A DNA stretch of 64,000 bases from Laspinema olomoucense D3b (lineage in GTDB: Bacteria > Cyanobacteriota > Cyanobacteriia > Cyanobacteriales > Laspinemataceae), in contig NZ_JAMXFA010000030.1 in assembly GCF_025370785.1 (NCBI RefSeq), positions 1 to 64,000 of the forward strand, written 5' to 3'. The position numbers and the translations under genes are program-made. Within the stretch, counting starts at the first letter, position 1, and each line of letters begins with the position of its first letter. Under the pieces are notes generated by a model. It was not told the DNA's origin and did not search any database. It saw only the letters and a program-made list of their open reading frames with translations. Positions 37,421 through 46,100 of the stretch are shown one piece after another.

Positions 37421-38140
37421 ATGACTGGTGTTGTTCAATCTCCTCTCAATGCCGAGCAAGTTTATGTCTGGCTGAGGGGACTATTAACGATTGCCTGGGC
37501 AGATGGTCACTTCGACCAAGAAGAACAAGACTTAATTGCGGAACTGACTCAGGAAGAAGTAGCGCCCTGCCTTAACTTGGGTCAACTCGAACCCATCAAA
37601 CCCCAAGATTTAGCGGCGGTTTTAGGCAACGAACCCATCATTGCCGAAAACTTCTTAAGAACGGCGGTCATGGTGGCCATAGCTGATGGAGTTTATTCCG
37701 TCACTGAAGAGGAAAAATTATATGAGTTTTGCCACGCACTAGGACAAAACTCTAAAGTTTTAGAAGCCCTCCGCCATACCCTCTGGGATGGAAGAAATTC
37801 TCAATTCAACCCTTCCGAGGCGACTACCTCCGGTCACGGGGAAGGGGCAGTCGGTCTGCACCCGGGTCACAAACATCAAGGGGATGTCCTCTCCCCAGTG
37901 CGCCATTGGCTCGATGATCTGGAAATCCATGACCCCCGACTGGCTAGATTTCTGTGCAAAATGATTCCACCGCAATGCCCATTTGAACGAGATATTCATC
38001 TATTCGGCAATAAGGTGGTCCATATTCCCCCCCTGTGCCATATCAATCCGCTTTATGAGCAAATGGTGGGTTTACGCTTCCGCGCTTTATCCTACTTAGC
38101 GGATGAGTGCGGGGAAGATGTCACCCCGTATTGCCAATAA
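37421..38140 (+). CDS. TerB-like domain - Mo-dependent nitrogenase C-terminal domain protein
   Basis: A 239-residue protein. The N-terminal half (residues ~10-115) resembles a TerB-type helical domain, with two ADG motifs (TIAWADGHFDQEEQDLIAEL and VAIADGVYSVTEEE). The C-terminal ~90 residues match the domain named for the C-terminus of Mo-dependent nitrogenases in cyanobacteria (DPRLARFLCKMIPPQCPFER, PLCHINPLYEQMVGLRFRAL, YLADECGED). The two are joined by a His-rich linker. No nitrogenase gene is nearby, and this domain is widespread in cyanobacteria outside nif loci, so a nitrogen-fixation role should not be assumed. Confidence 0.87.
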   Translation: MTGVVQSPLNAEQVYVWLRGLLTIAWADGHFDQEEQDLIAELTQEEVAPCLNLGQLEPIKPQDLAAVLGNEPIIAENFLRTAVMVAIADGVYSVTEEEKLYEFCHALGQNSKVLEALRHTLWDGRNSQFNPSEATTSGHGEGAVGLHPGHKHQGDVLSPVRHWLDDLEIHDPRLARFLCKMIPPQCPFERDIHLFGNKVVHIPPLCHINPLYEQMVGLRFRALSYLADECGEDVTPYCQ

Positions 38141-38231
38141 TCCCGACCACTCGCTAATGACTCCAGAGTCCTTTGTTGAGGGGTTCAGGGTGTAGAACGA
38201 ACTTACTTTTGACAAAGGACCAAGGACAATC

Positions 38232-39272
38232 ATGCAATTTATCGATCGCGTAGAAATAGAAGTGGCTGGTGGCAAGGGTGGCGATGGCATCGTCGCTTTC
38301 CGCCGGGAAAAATATGTCCCGGCGGGTGGCCCCGCTGGAGGCAATGGCGGTAAGGGCGGTTCTGTGATTCTTAAGGCAGTAGAACACCTGCAAACCCTGT
38401 TAGATTTTAGATACAACCGCCGAATTGAAGGAGAAAACGGACAACGAGGCGGCCCTAACAATCGTACTGGGGCTTCTGGCGGCGATCGCATCGTTCAGGT
38501 CCCCGTCGGTACAATGGTTTATGACGCCAATACCGAAGAAGTCATCGGGGACTTGATCGAACCTGAACAAACCCTCGTTGTTGCAGCAGGAGGAAAAGGC
38601 GGACTCGGAAACAAACATTTCCTCAGCAACAGCAACCGTGCTCCCGAATATGCCTTACCGGGACTTGATGGAGAAGAGCGTTTTTTACGTCTCGAACTGA
38701 AACTGTTAGCTGAAGTCGGCATTGTCGGTAAACCTAATGCAGGCAAATCTACCCTAATCTCCGCCCTGTCTGCTTCCCGTCCGAAAATTGCCGATTATCC
38801 CTTCACGACTTTAGTGCCTAACTTAGGAGTTGTCAGAAAACCTAGTGGAGATGGCACGGTGTTCGCCGATATTCCCGGATTAATTGAAGGGGCGCATCTG
38901 GGGGCAGGTTTGGGTCATGAGTTCTTACGCCATATCGAACGCACTCGGGTGTTGTTGCATCTGGTGGATATTACTGCACCGGATCCGATTGAAGACTATG
39001 AGATGATTCAGCAGGAGTTGGCTGCTTATGGGCGGGATTTGCTGAATCGCCCCCAAATTGTGGCGTTAAATAAGATGGATGCGAGCGATCGCACTGAAGA
39101 AGAAATCGAGGCGATCGCCACTCGCTTAAGTGAACTTTCCCAGTCCACCACCCCCATCTTTCAAATCTCCGGAGTCTCCAGACAGGGACTCGACCCCCTC
39201 CTCCAAGAAATCTGGACCACCATCGATCGCCTCAAAGAAGAACGCGATCTCATTCACAATCTCAGTTTGTAG
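38232..39272 (+). CDS. obgE: GTPase Obg/CgtA
   Basis: Essential GTPase involved in late assembly of the 50S ribosomal subunit and stress signalling. The 346-residue protein has the Gly-rich Obg fold ([36 protein letters not shown]) up to ~158, then a G domain with G1 [14 protein letters not shown]3 [17 protein letters not shown]4 ALNKMDAS and a G5 SG-type region. The additional C-terminal OCT domain of some bacteria is absent, as is usual here. Just before the start, ACAAAGGACCAAGGACA offers a ribosome site. Confidence 0.97.
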   Translation: MQFIDRVEIEVAGGKGGDGIVAFRREKYVPAGGPAGGNGGKGGSVILKAVEHLQTLLDFRYNRRIEGENGQRGGPNNRTGASGGDRIVQVPVGTMVYDANTEEVIGDLIEPEQTLVVAAGGKGGLGNKHFLSNSNRAPEYALPGLDGEERFLRLELKLLAEVGIVGKPNAGKSTLISALSASRPKIADYPFTTLVPNLGVVRKPSGDGTVFADIPGLIEGAHLGAGLGHEFLRHIERTRVLLHLVDITAPDPIEDYEMIQQELAAYGRDLLNRPQIVALNKMDASDRTEEEIEAIATRLSELSQSTTPIFQISGVSRQGLDPLLQEIWTTIDRLKEERDLIHNLSL

Positions 39273-39295
39273 TAACAACTTCCGTCGTTCACCCA

Positions 39296-39328
39296 ATGGT
39301 AGAGACGCCCCTTTCGCGTCTCTACCAT
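39296..39328 (+). terminator. Hairpin after obgE
   Basis: ATGGTAGAGACGC and GCGTCTCTACCAT form a 13-bp stem with a 7-base loop, followed by CATTTT. Starts 24 bases after the obgE stop. This type of GAGACGC hairpin is also a common cyanobacterial repeat, so its role is likely but not certain. Confidence 0.65.
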
Positions 39329-39548
39329 CATTTTCGGCTATTTAACCTCCCCACTTGCTGAGGCGATCGCAATTCCCAAGGGCTTCACCCCACAGACCCC
39401 AGCCCCCACCCCAAAGCCCCGGCCCCTACTCCGAACCTCCCCACTCGTAAAATTACGAATCAATAATCGAGAATCTACCCCCGCGCCCCGTCCAGCAACA
39501 CGCTACTATTGATAGAGAAACCGCCATGAATTCGAGCTGAAACTTGAC

Positions 39549-40202
39549 ATGAACTCACCCATACAGGCAGTTCAATCTCCCTACTACGGAGATGGATATC
39601 AACGGACACCCCCCCCAGATTTACCGTCCTTGTTGCTCAAGGAACGGATTGTCTATCTGGGGATGCCCCTAGTGCCGCAGGTTACTGAACTCATCATCTC
39701 TGAACTGCTGTATTTGCAGTATGATGACCCAGAAAAACCAATCAACATCTATATCAACTCCACCGGCACCTCAAACGAAAGCGGCCAACCCGTAGCCTTT
39801 GAAACCGAAGCCTTTGCCATCTGCGACACCATCAAATACATCAAGCCGCCAGTCAACACCATCTGTATCGGCATGGCAGTGGGAATGTCAGCGATGCTCC
39901 TCTCGGCGGGGACCAAAGGATGCCGCACCAGTTTACCCAATGCCACAATCGTGCTGCATCAACCCAAGAGTTATACTCGGGGTCAAGCCTCAGATATTCA
40001 AATTCGAGCCAAGGAAGTTCTGGCCAATCGCCAGACCATGATCGATATCCTCGCCGAAAATACGGGTCAGCCCCACGAGAAGATTATCAAAGATATGGAT
40101 CGGGTGTTCTATCTCAACCCGCACGAAGCGGTAGAATACGGACTCATCGATCGCGTCTTGGAAGCCAAAGACTTAGCCCATCCTATACCCGCCATTGTCT
40201 AA
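39549..40202 (+). CDS. clpR: ClpR, non-catalytic ClpP-like subunit
   Basis: A 217-residue member of the ClpP family in which the catalytic Ser is replaced by Gly112 (IGMAVGMSAMLLSAG against [15 protein letters not shown] in the neighbouring ClpP3). The His-containing LHQP motif and the late Asp region remain. It also has the extra loop after NSTGTSNESGQ that marks cyanobacterial ClpR. ClpR forms mixed rings with ClpP3 in the essential ClpP3/R-ClpC protease. The gene lies 77 bases upstream of clpP3 and is almost certainly co-transcribed with it. Database labels often call it ClpP; the missing Ser supports ClpR. Confidence 0.93.
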   Translation: MNSPIQAVQSPYYGDGYQRTPPPDLPSLLLKERIVYLGMPLVPQVTELIISELLYLQYDDPEKPINIYINSTGTSNESGQPVAFETEAFAICDTIKYIKPPVNTICIGMAVGMSAMLLSAGTKGCRTSLPNATIVLHQPKSYTRGQASDIQIRAKEVLANRQTMIDILAENTGQPHEKIIKDMDRVFYLNPHEAVEYGLIDRVLEAKDLAHPIPAIV

Positions 40203-40279
40203 TCCCTTGAGAGTTTAGATTTTGAGAACTCTAAACTCTCACCGCTTAACTCTCATATCTAACATCGGAGTCTCACATT

Positions 40280-40873
40280 ATGCCTATCGGTTACCCAAAA
40301 GTTCCTTATCGTCTGCCGGGAGATTCTTATACACAGTGGATTGATTTAGAAACCCGGTTGTATCAAGAACGTATTATTTTCCTGGGTAGCGAAGTCGAGG
40401 ACCAACTGGCAAATAAAATAATTGCCATCATGCTTTATCTTGATTCTGAGGAAGCAGGCAAAGATATCATTCTCTATATCAACTCTCCCGGAGGTTCCGT
40501 CACTGCTGGTATGGCAATTTATGATACCATGCAGCACATTAAATCCGATGTGGTCACGATTTGCGTGGGTCTAGCGGCGTCAATGGGTTCCTTCCTCTTA
40601 GCTGCTGGAGCACCGGGGAAACGGTTGGCACTCCCCCACTCCCGGATCATGATCCATCAACCCTCTGGGGGTGTCAGGGGTCAAGCCTCGGATATTGAAA
40701 TCGAAGCGAGGGAAATCGTGCGAATTCGCCGCCAGCTTAACCAAATTTACGCTAATCGCACTCATCAAAACCTGGAAAAAATTGAAAAAGACATGGACCG
40801 TGACTTTTTCATGTCCGCACAGGAAGCCAAAGACTATGGCCTCATCGATCGCGTGATTGAAGAACGTCCTTAA
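40280..40873 (+). CDS. clpP3: ATP-dependent Clp protease proteolytic subunit ClpP3
   Basis: A 197-residue serine protease with a complete triad: Ser101 in [11 protein letters not shown], His126 in MIHQPSGG and Asp175 in DMDRDFFM. The [15 protein letters not shown] oxyanion segment is conserved. It assembles with ClpR and works with ClpC in ATP-driven protein degradation. Second gene of the clpR-clpP3 operon; the numbering as ClpP3 rests on that gene order, known from Synechocystis and Synechococcus. A stem-loop follows the stop. Confidence 0.94.
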   Translation: MPIGYPKVPYRLPGDSYTQWIDLETRLYQERIIFLGSEVEDQLANKIIAIMLYLDSEEAGKDIILYINSPGGSVTAGMAIYDTMQHIKSDVVTICVGLAASMGSFLLAAGAPGKRLALPHSRIMIHQPSGGVRGQASDIEIEAREIVRIRRQLNQIYANRTHQNLEKIEKDMDRDFFMSAQEAKDYGLIDRVIEERP

Positions 40874-40896
40874 CGGCAAGGGTAGGGATTTTCTGG

Positions 40897-40928
40897 GGGG
40901 ACAAGGGTAAAATTTTATCCTTGTCCCC
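40897..40928 (+). terminator. Stem-loop after clpP3
   Basis: GGGGACAAGG and CCTTGTCCCC pair around an AT-rich loop, 24 bases after the clpP3 stop, followed by TTATCCTT. A reasonable terminator for the clpR-clpP3 operon. Confidence 0.7.
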
Positions 40929-41021
40929 TTATCCTTACTCCAGATTGGGTAATATCCTGACTATCCTAAACTTGTGGAAAAATGGCAGAATTTCTATCCC
41001 ACTGTGCCATTTTTAATCAGA

Positions 41022-41636
41022 ATGACTATCGAAGAATGCTATAGCGTATTAGGTCTGAAAGTAGGTGCGACCCTAGAAGAGGTCAAGACGTCGTACCGCG
41101 TATTGGCGCGGCAATATCATCCGGATGTTAATCCCGGGGACGCGCGATCGCATGACAGATTTATCCAGCTTAATCAAGCCTATCACCGCTTGCTAGAAAT
41201 TGCCCCACCTGCGGCCCAAGTTAGGCAACCCAGCACACCCCCACCATCACCAACCCCCGTCACTGCGCCAGAAACCACCGTCAAGACACGCGTCACTCCC
41301 AAAGAACCTGAGTTTCGGAACAATCCCAGGTTAACGGACCTGGAACAACTCCTCAAACAGCGAGGGTATTTACAATTACAGGGATTTTTGAAAGCACAAC
41401 GCTTTCCCCGTGCGGTCGCATTAGTCGATGCACTCGCACAAAGACTACCCCAGGACCCGGAAGTGCGACAATGGCAGGCGATCGCCTATCAACGCTGGGG
41501 ACGCCATGCGATCGCCGCCGGAGATCTAGATAAAGCTAGAATATACTTAAAAAAAGCCCTCCGCATCGATCCACATAATCGATCGCTGTGGATAGAAGTC
41601 GAACGAGATTTTCGTCGTTTGGAGCAAATTTTCTAA
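41022..41636 (+). CDS. DnaJ-domain protein with TPR-like C-terminus
   Basis: A 204-residue J-domain co-chaperone. Residues ~1-60 are a J domain: CYSVLGLKVGATLEEVKTSY and QYHPDVNPGD with the HPD motif that stimulates DnaK ATPase. A Pro-rich linker (~65-100) leads to a helical, TPR-like part (VALVDALAQRLPQDPEVRQW, AIAAGDLDKARIYLKKALRI). No zinc finger, so it is not a true DnaJ but a type III J protein. The ATG at 41022 begins just before the J domain; the frame is open to a GTG at 40974. Its stop codon overlaps the next gene's start (TAATG). Confidence 0.88.
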   Translation: MTIEECYSVLGLKVGATLEEVKTSYRVLARQYHPDVNPGDARSHDRFIQLNQAYHRLLEIAPPAAQVRQPSTPPPSPTPVTAPETTVKTRVTPKEPEFRNNPRLTDLEQLLKQRGYLQLQGFLKAQRFPRAVALVDALAQRLPQDPEVRQWQAIAYQRWGRHAIAAGDLDKARIYLKKALRIDPHNRSLWIEVERDFRRLEQIF

Positions 41637-42289
41637 TGATTACCACCCCCAAAACCAAAGCACCCACCGCAGGTAGAGTCTTACTCCAGAATATTAGCTG
41701 GGAGACTTACGAACGCTTATTAAATGAAATGGGAGATCAGCGCAATATTCGCCTACATTATGACCGAGGATTATTAGAAATCATGACTCCATTATTAGAA
41801 CATGAGAACCCCAAGCGAATATTGGAGAAATTCGTAGATGCGTTAGCGGATGTTCTCAATATCGAAATTTTGAGTGCCGGTTCAACTACCCTCAATCGGC
41901 CAGATTTAGCTCGCGGTTCAGAACCAGATTCAGGCTTTTATATCCAAAATGAACAACAGATAAAAGGCAAACGCACCATCAACCTAGAAACCGACCCCCC
42001 ACCGGATTTAGTTATCGAAATCGATGTCACCAGCAGTTCCATTGACCGAGAAGGGATTTATGCGGCAATGGGAGTACCAGAAATCTGGCGATGCGATCGG
42101 GGTGAGGTCAAGTTTTTACAATTGCGATCGGGCAACTATGTAGAAACTGAGCATTCTCTCGCTTTTCCAGTATTACCCGTTACCGAAGTCGCCAAGTTTT
42201 TAGAACAAAGCCAAACCGTAGGGGAAACTACCTTATTAAAAGCCTTTCGTGCTTGGGTGAGAGAGCAAATTAAAGCAGAACCTCAGTAA
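41636..42289 (+). CDS. Uma2-family (DUF820) nuclease-like protein, copy 1
   Basis: A 217-residue protein of the Uma2 family, a PD-(D/E)XK-nuclease fold hugely expanded in cyanobacteria. Seen here are YDRGLLEIMTPLLEHE (residues ~40-55), PDLVIEIDVTSSSID with the acidic metal-binding residues, and the MGVPEIWRCDRGEVKFLQL strand. The biological role is unsettled; a role as mobile or selfish endonuclease has been proposed. The ATG shares a base with the upstream TAA, and the frame upstream of it is that of the DnaJ-like gene. A paralogue follows directly. Confidence 0.9.
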   Translation: MITTPKTKAPTAGRVLLQNISWETYERLLNEMGDQRNIRLHYDRGLLEIMTPLLEHENPKRILEKFVDALADVLNIEILSAGSTTLNRPDLARGSEPDSGFYIQNEQQIKGKRTINLETDPPPDLVIEIDVTSSSIDREGIYAAMGVPEIWRCDRGEVKFLQLRSGNYVETEHSLAFPVLPVTEVAKFLEQSQTVGETTLLKAFRAWVREQIKAEPQ

Positions 42290-42313
42290 GCGATCGTTGG
42301 AGAAAATTTTATC

Positions 42314-42967
42314 ATGATTACTACCCCTAAAACCAAACCCCTCACCCCGGGCAGAATTTTACTCCAGAATATTAGCTGGGAGACTTACGAACGCTTATTA
42401 AATGAAATGGGAGATCATCGCAACACTCGCCTAAATTATGACCGAGGATTATTAGAAATCATGACCCCATTATTAGAACATGAACAACCGAACCGACTTT
42501 TAGCAAGAGTAGTTCAGGCAATCGCCGAACAACTAAACGTAGAAATTTTGAGTGCTGGTTCTACGACTTTGAACAGACTTGATTTAGAAAAAGGGTCTGA
42601 ACCCGACTCTAGTTTTTATATTAAAAATGAAAGGTTAATCCGAGGCAAGCGCACCATCGACCTAAAAACTGATCCACCACCTGACTTGGTAATCGAAGTG
42701 GATGTCACCAGCAGTTCCATTGACCGAGAAGGGATTTATGCGGCAATGGGAGTACCGGAAATCTGGAGATGCGATCGCGGTGAGGTCAAGTTTTTACAAT
42801 TGCGATCGGGCAACTATGTAGAAACTGAGCATTCTCTAGCCTTTCCCGTATTACCCGTTACCGAAGTGGCCAAGTTTTTAGAACAAAGCCAAACCCTAGG
42901 AGAAACAACGTTATTAAAAGCCTTTCGCGCTTGGGTGAAAGAGCAAATTCAATCAGAAAACTCTTAG
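42314..42967 (+). CDS. Uma2-family (DUF820) nuclease-like protein, copy 2
   Basis: A 217-residue paralogue of the gene before it. The first ~60 and last ~90 residues are almost the same in the two, including the LVIEVDVTSSSIDREGIYAA core, while residues ~58-115 differ clearly (LLARVVQAIAEQLNVEIL against ILEKFVDALADVLNIEIL). The uneven similarity suggests tandem duplication followed by partial gene conversion. The ATG lies 25 bases after the first copy's stop, so they are probably co-transcribed. Confidence 0.9.
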   Translation: MITTPKTKPLTPGRILLQNISWETYERLLNEMGDHRNTRLNYDRGLLEIMTPLLEHEQPNRLLARVVQAIAEQLNVEILSAGSTTLNRLDLEKGSEPDSSFYIKNERLIRGKRTIDLKTDPPPDLVIEVDVTSSSIDREGIYAAMGVPEIWRCDRGEVKFLQLRSGNYVETEHSLAFPVLPVTEVAKFLEQSQTLGETTLLKAFRAWVKEQIQSENS

Positions 42968-43115
42968 AAAAAAGGCTCGCTTCTATCCCCCATTATAGGG
43001 CAACCGAACACTTCTAAACATGGCGGCATTGAGTATTATATTTGGATTATTCGTTTTTTCTTGACGTACTGGCTCAATTCATGCAAAAATAAAAGGTAGT
43101 GTCCGGTATCAGGCC

Positions 43116-46100
43116 ATGACTCAACCTTCTAATCAGCCCCCAGATAGCGATAAAACAGGTTTTAGACAAAATCCTACTCCAGCCGAACTCGATCGCGGGA
43201 AATATTTAGAAAACATTAAGAAATCTTGGGAAAGCGCTCAAGTTGAGGAAAGAGTCGCCGGACTGATACAATCGCTACAATTTGGGACGGAGGGATTAGA
43301 CTTATTTATCCAGCAAGCGTTGCAAGATGATTCAGAACAGGTAAAGCAAGCAGCTTATTGGGTGCTTCATGGCCATCACCCTTATCTTGCTTATCCGGAT
43401 GAGCGACACCCTACAGAATTTGCTTTTCCAACAGATACGATTTCATCACTGGCGTCTGGTTCTGTTAGTCTTAATCGTAAAATTTTGGCCGGTGGAAGTT
43501 GGAAAATTATCCGAATTTGGGACTTAAAAACCGGCCATAAATTGCGGACTCTTGAGGGACATTCTGATTGGGTTTTGTCTGTTGCGTTTAGTCCAAATGG
43601 CAAGATTATCGCCAGTAGTAGTGCCGATCGCACGATTAATCTGTGGCAGGCAGAAACCGACGAACTCCTACATACTCTCCAAGGTCATTCAAGCTGGGTG
43701 AATGCTGTTGCCATCACGCCAGATGGGAAAACCCTGGTGAGCGCAAGTGCCGATCGCACCCTCAAGTTATGGAATGTAACAACCGGCGAATTGATTCGCA
43801 CCCTTGAAGGACATTCTGGCAGTGTAATGTCCCTGGCAATCAGTCCTGATGGAAAAATTATAGCCAGTGGGAGTGCAGACAAAACGATTAAGTTATGGTA
43901 TGTGAATGGGAGTGAGGCGATCGCCTCTTGGGAAGGCCATTCAGACTGGGTACAGGCAGTGGCGATCGCTCCCAATGGCAAAACGTTCGTCAGTGGCAGT
44001 CGAGATGGCGAAATCCGCATTTGGAACGCTGATGAAACTCCCCAAACGGTTAATTCCGGAAGCGAGGAAATCATTTCTTCTATGAATTTGAGTGAATCGG
44101 GAATTCATCCAATATTGTGGGGGTTGGTAATTAAATTTCTTTCCGTATTTGGACTCTCTCCTGTTGTCGCACTCCTAGTTAAGGGGATTAATTCAGAAAA
44201 GAACTTAAAATCCAAGTTTGCTAAATTCAAGTGTAGCGAAGTTATCCAGGGTCAAACCCTTAATATTCATGGATTAGTTGTTTTGGGTAATCAACCCGAA
44301 GTCATTTGGAGTGGAGAAGGCGATTTCATTCAGGGATGGAATTTTGACCTTCAGAAATTGACCACAGATTCAGATGCCTTTGTGGGGACTATGGGAATCG
44401 TTCCGAATCCCAAACGCCTGATTACTGGCGGTAATGATTGGGTGAAACTGTGGGATTTAACCACCGGACAACAGCTTCATCAGTTTGAGGGTCGTTCCAG
44501 ACCTCAGTTAAAAAAATGGGAAATTTTTGGACTCTCACAAAGGGTAATTTACTGCGGGACTCAGTACCACTTTAAAGCGAAAGGAATTGACCAATACGGT
44601 CAAGATTTTCCTCTTAATCAAGTGACTTGGACAGCAACAGGTGGCACAATTGAGGACAACGGAAATTTTAACGCCGGACAAGAGAGCGGTGAGTTTAACG
44701 TCAAGGCTACCATAGGAAACAAGAGCAAAGAAGTCTCTGTCATCCTTCGCAAACTAGCCACTATAAAAATTTCACCGAATTTTCTTGAGATTACACCGGA
44801 CCAACATCCAGAATTTACCATTGAGGGTTTCGATCAGGATAACAATAAAATACCAACAGGACCGATAAACTGGAGTGTATCCAGTGGTAGGATGGACGAG
44901 AATCGGTTTATCCCCGACCCCAATGCTAAGGGGAAAATTACTGTAACTGCCACGGCCACCCAAACAAATATTGAGCGATCGGTCGATGTCATCGTGCGTT
45001 CCGTCTTGAGAGGCATTGAAATTCACCCTCAGCAGTGCACCCTAGAACCTAACCAACCCCAGGAATTCGAGATTAAGGGCTTCGATCAAGCCAATGAAGA
45101 GATAGAGATAAATCTAAACCAAATTATCTGGCAGAATAACGGTGGCAGGATAGAGGGACAGAAGACTTTCATCGCCGGTCACAATGAAAAAGGTTCTTTT
45201 CAGGTAACTGCCCACATAGAACAATACAGAGCGACTGCGGATGTTACCATCATTCCAGTATTGAGAACATTAACCATTTGCCCTAAGGAAGTCCGACTTG
45301 AACCTTACCAACCTTATACATTCAAAGTCACCGGATTAGACCAGCATCAGCAGGAAATAATCGACCTACCAGAGGTGCAGTGGAAAGCAACGGACGGAAG
45401 TATCGAAAAGCAAGGCCCTAATGAATGTAAATTTACCGCTGGCGAGAATGGCGGAAATATGAAAATCACCGCAACAGCAAGAGATTGTAGTGATAATGCC
45501 CTTATTTCTGTTTGCAAGCTTGAGCGATTAAGACTAGAAGCTTCCCCCACAACTGTAGAGTTTGGCAAGCCGGTAAACTTGACATTACAAGGATTTGATA
45601 ACTTTGGACATCCAATAGAACTGAAACAAATCGATTGGGACAGTGAAGGCAGAGGGAGGATTGATGAGCATAATCAAATCTTTTACGCCGATCACGTCGA
45701 AACACAAGTTACCATTACCGCTAGAGTAAAAGGTGTTCCAGCTTTTACCACAATTAACGTAATTGAACCACCCCGATTAACAAATCTGGTGATTTCACCG
45801 TCTTCAGGTTATCAGATTACACCCGATGATCAGCCCTGCTTTACAGTTGAGGGTTTAGATCAGCGTGAAAATCCTATAGCAACAGGACCGATAAACTGGA
45901 GTGTATCCAGTGGTAGGATGGACGAGAATCGGTTTATCCCCGACCCCAATGCTAAGGGGAAAATTACTGTAACTGCCACTGCCACTCAAATAAATATTGA
46001 GCGATCGGTTGATGTAATCGTGCGTTCCGTCTTGAGACGCCTTGAAATTCACCCTCAGATCTGTACCCTAGAACCTAACCAAAGCCAGGAATTCGAGATT

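Noticed and set aside
37421-38140. Evidence for a nitrogen-fixation locus
   Set aside because: Only the nitrogenase C-terminal domain is present; no nif genes are nearby and the domain is common outside nif clusters.
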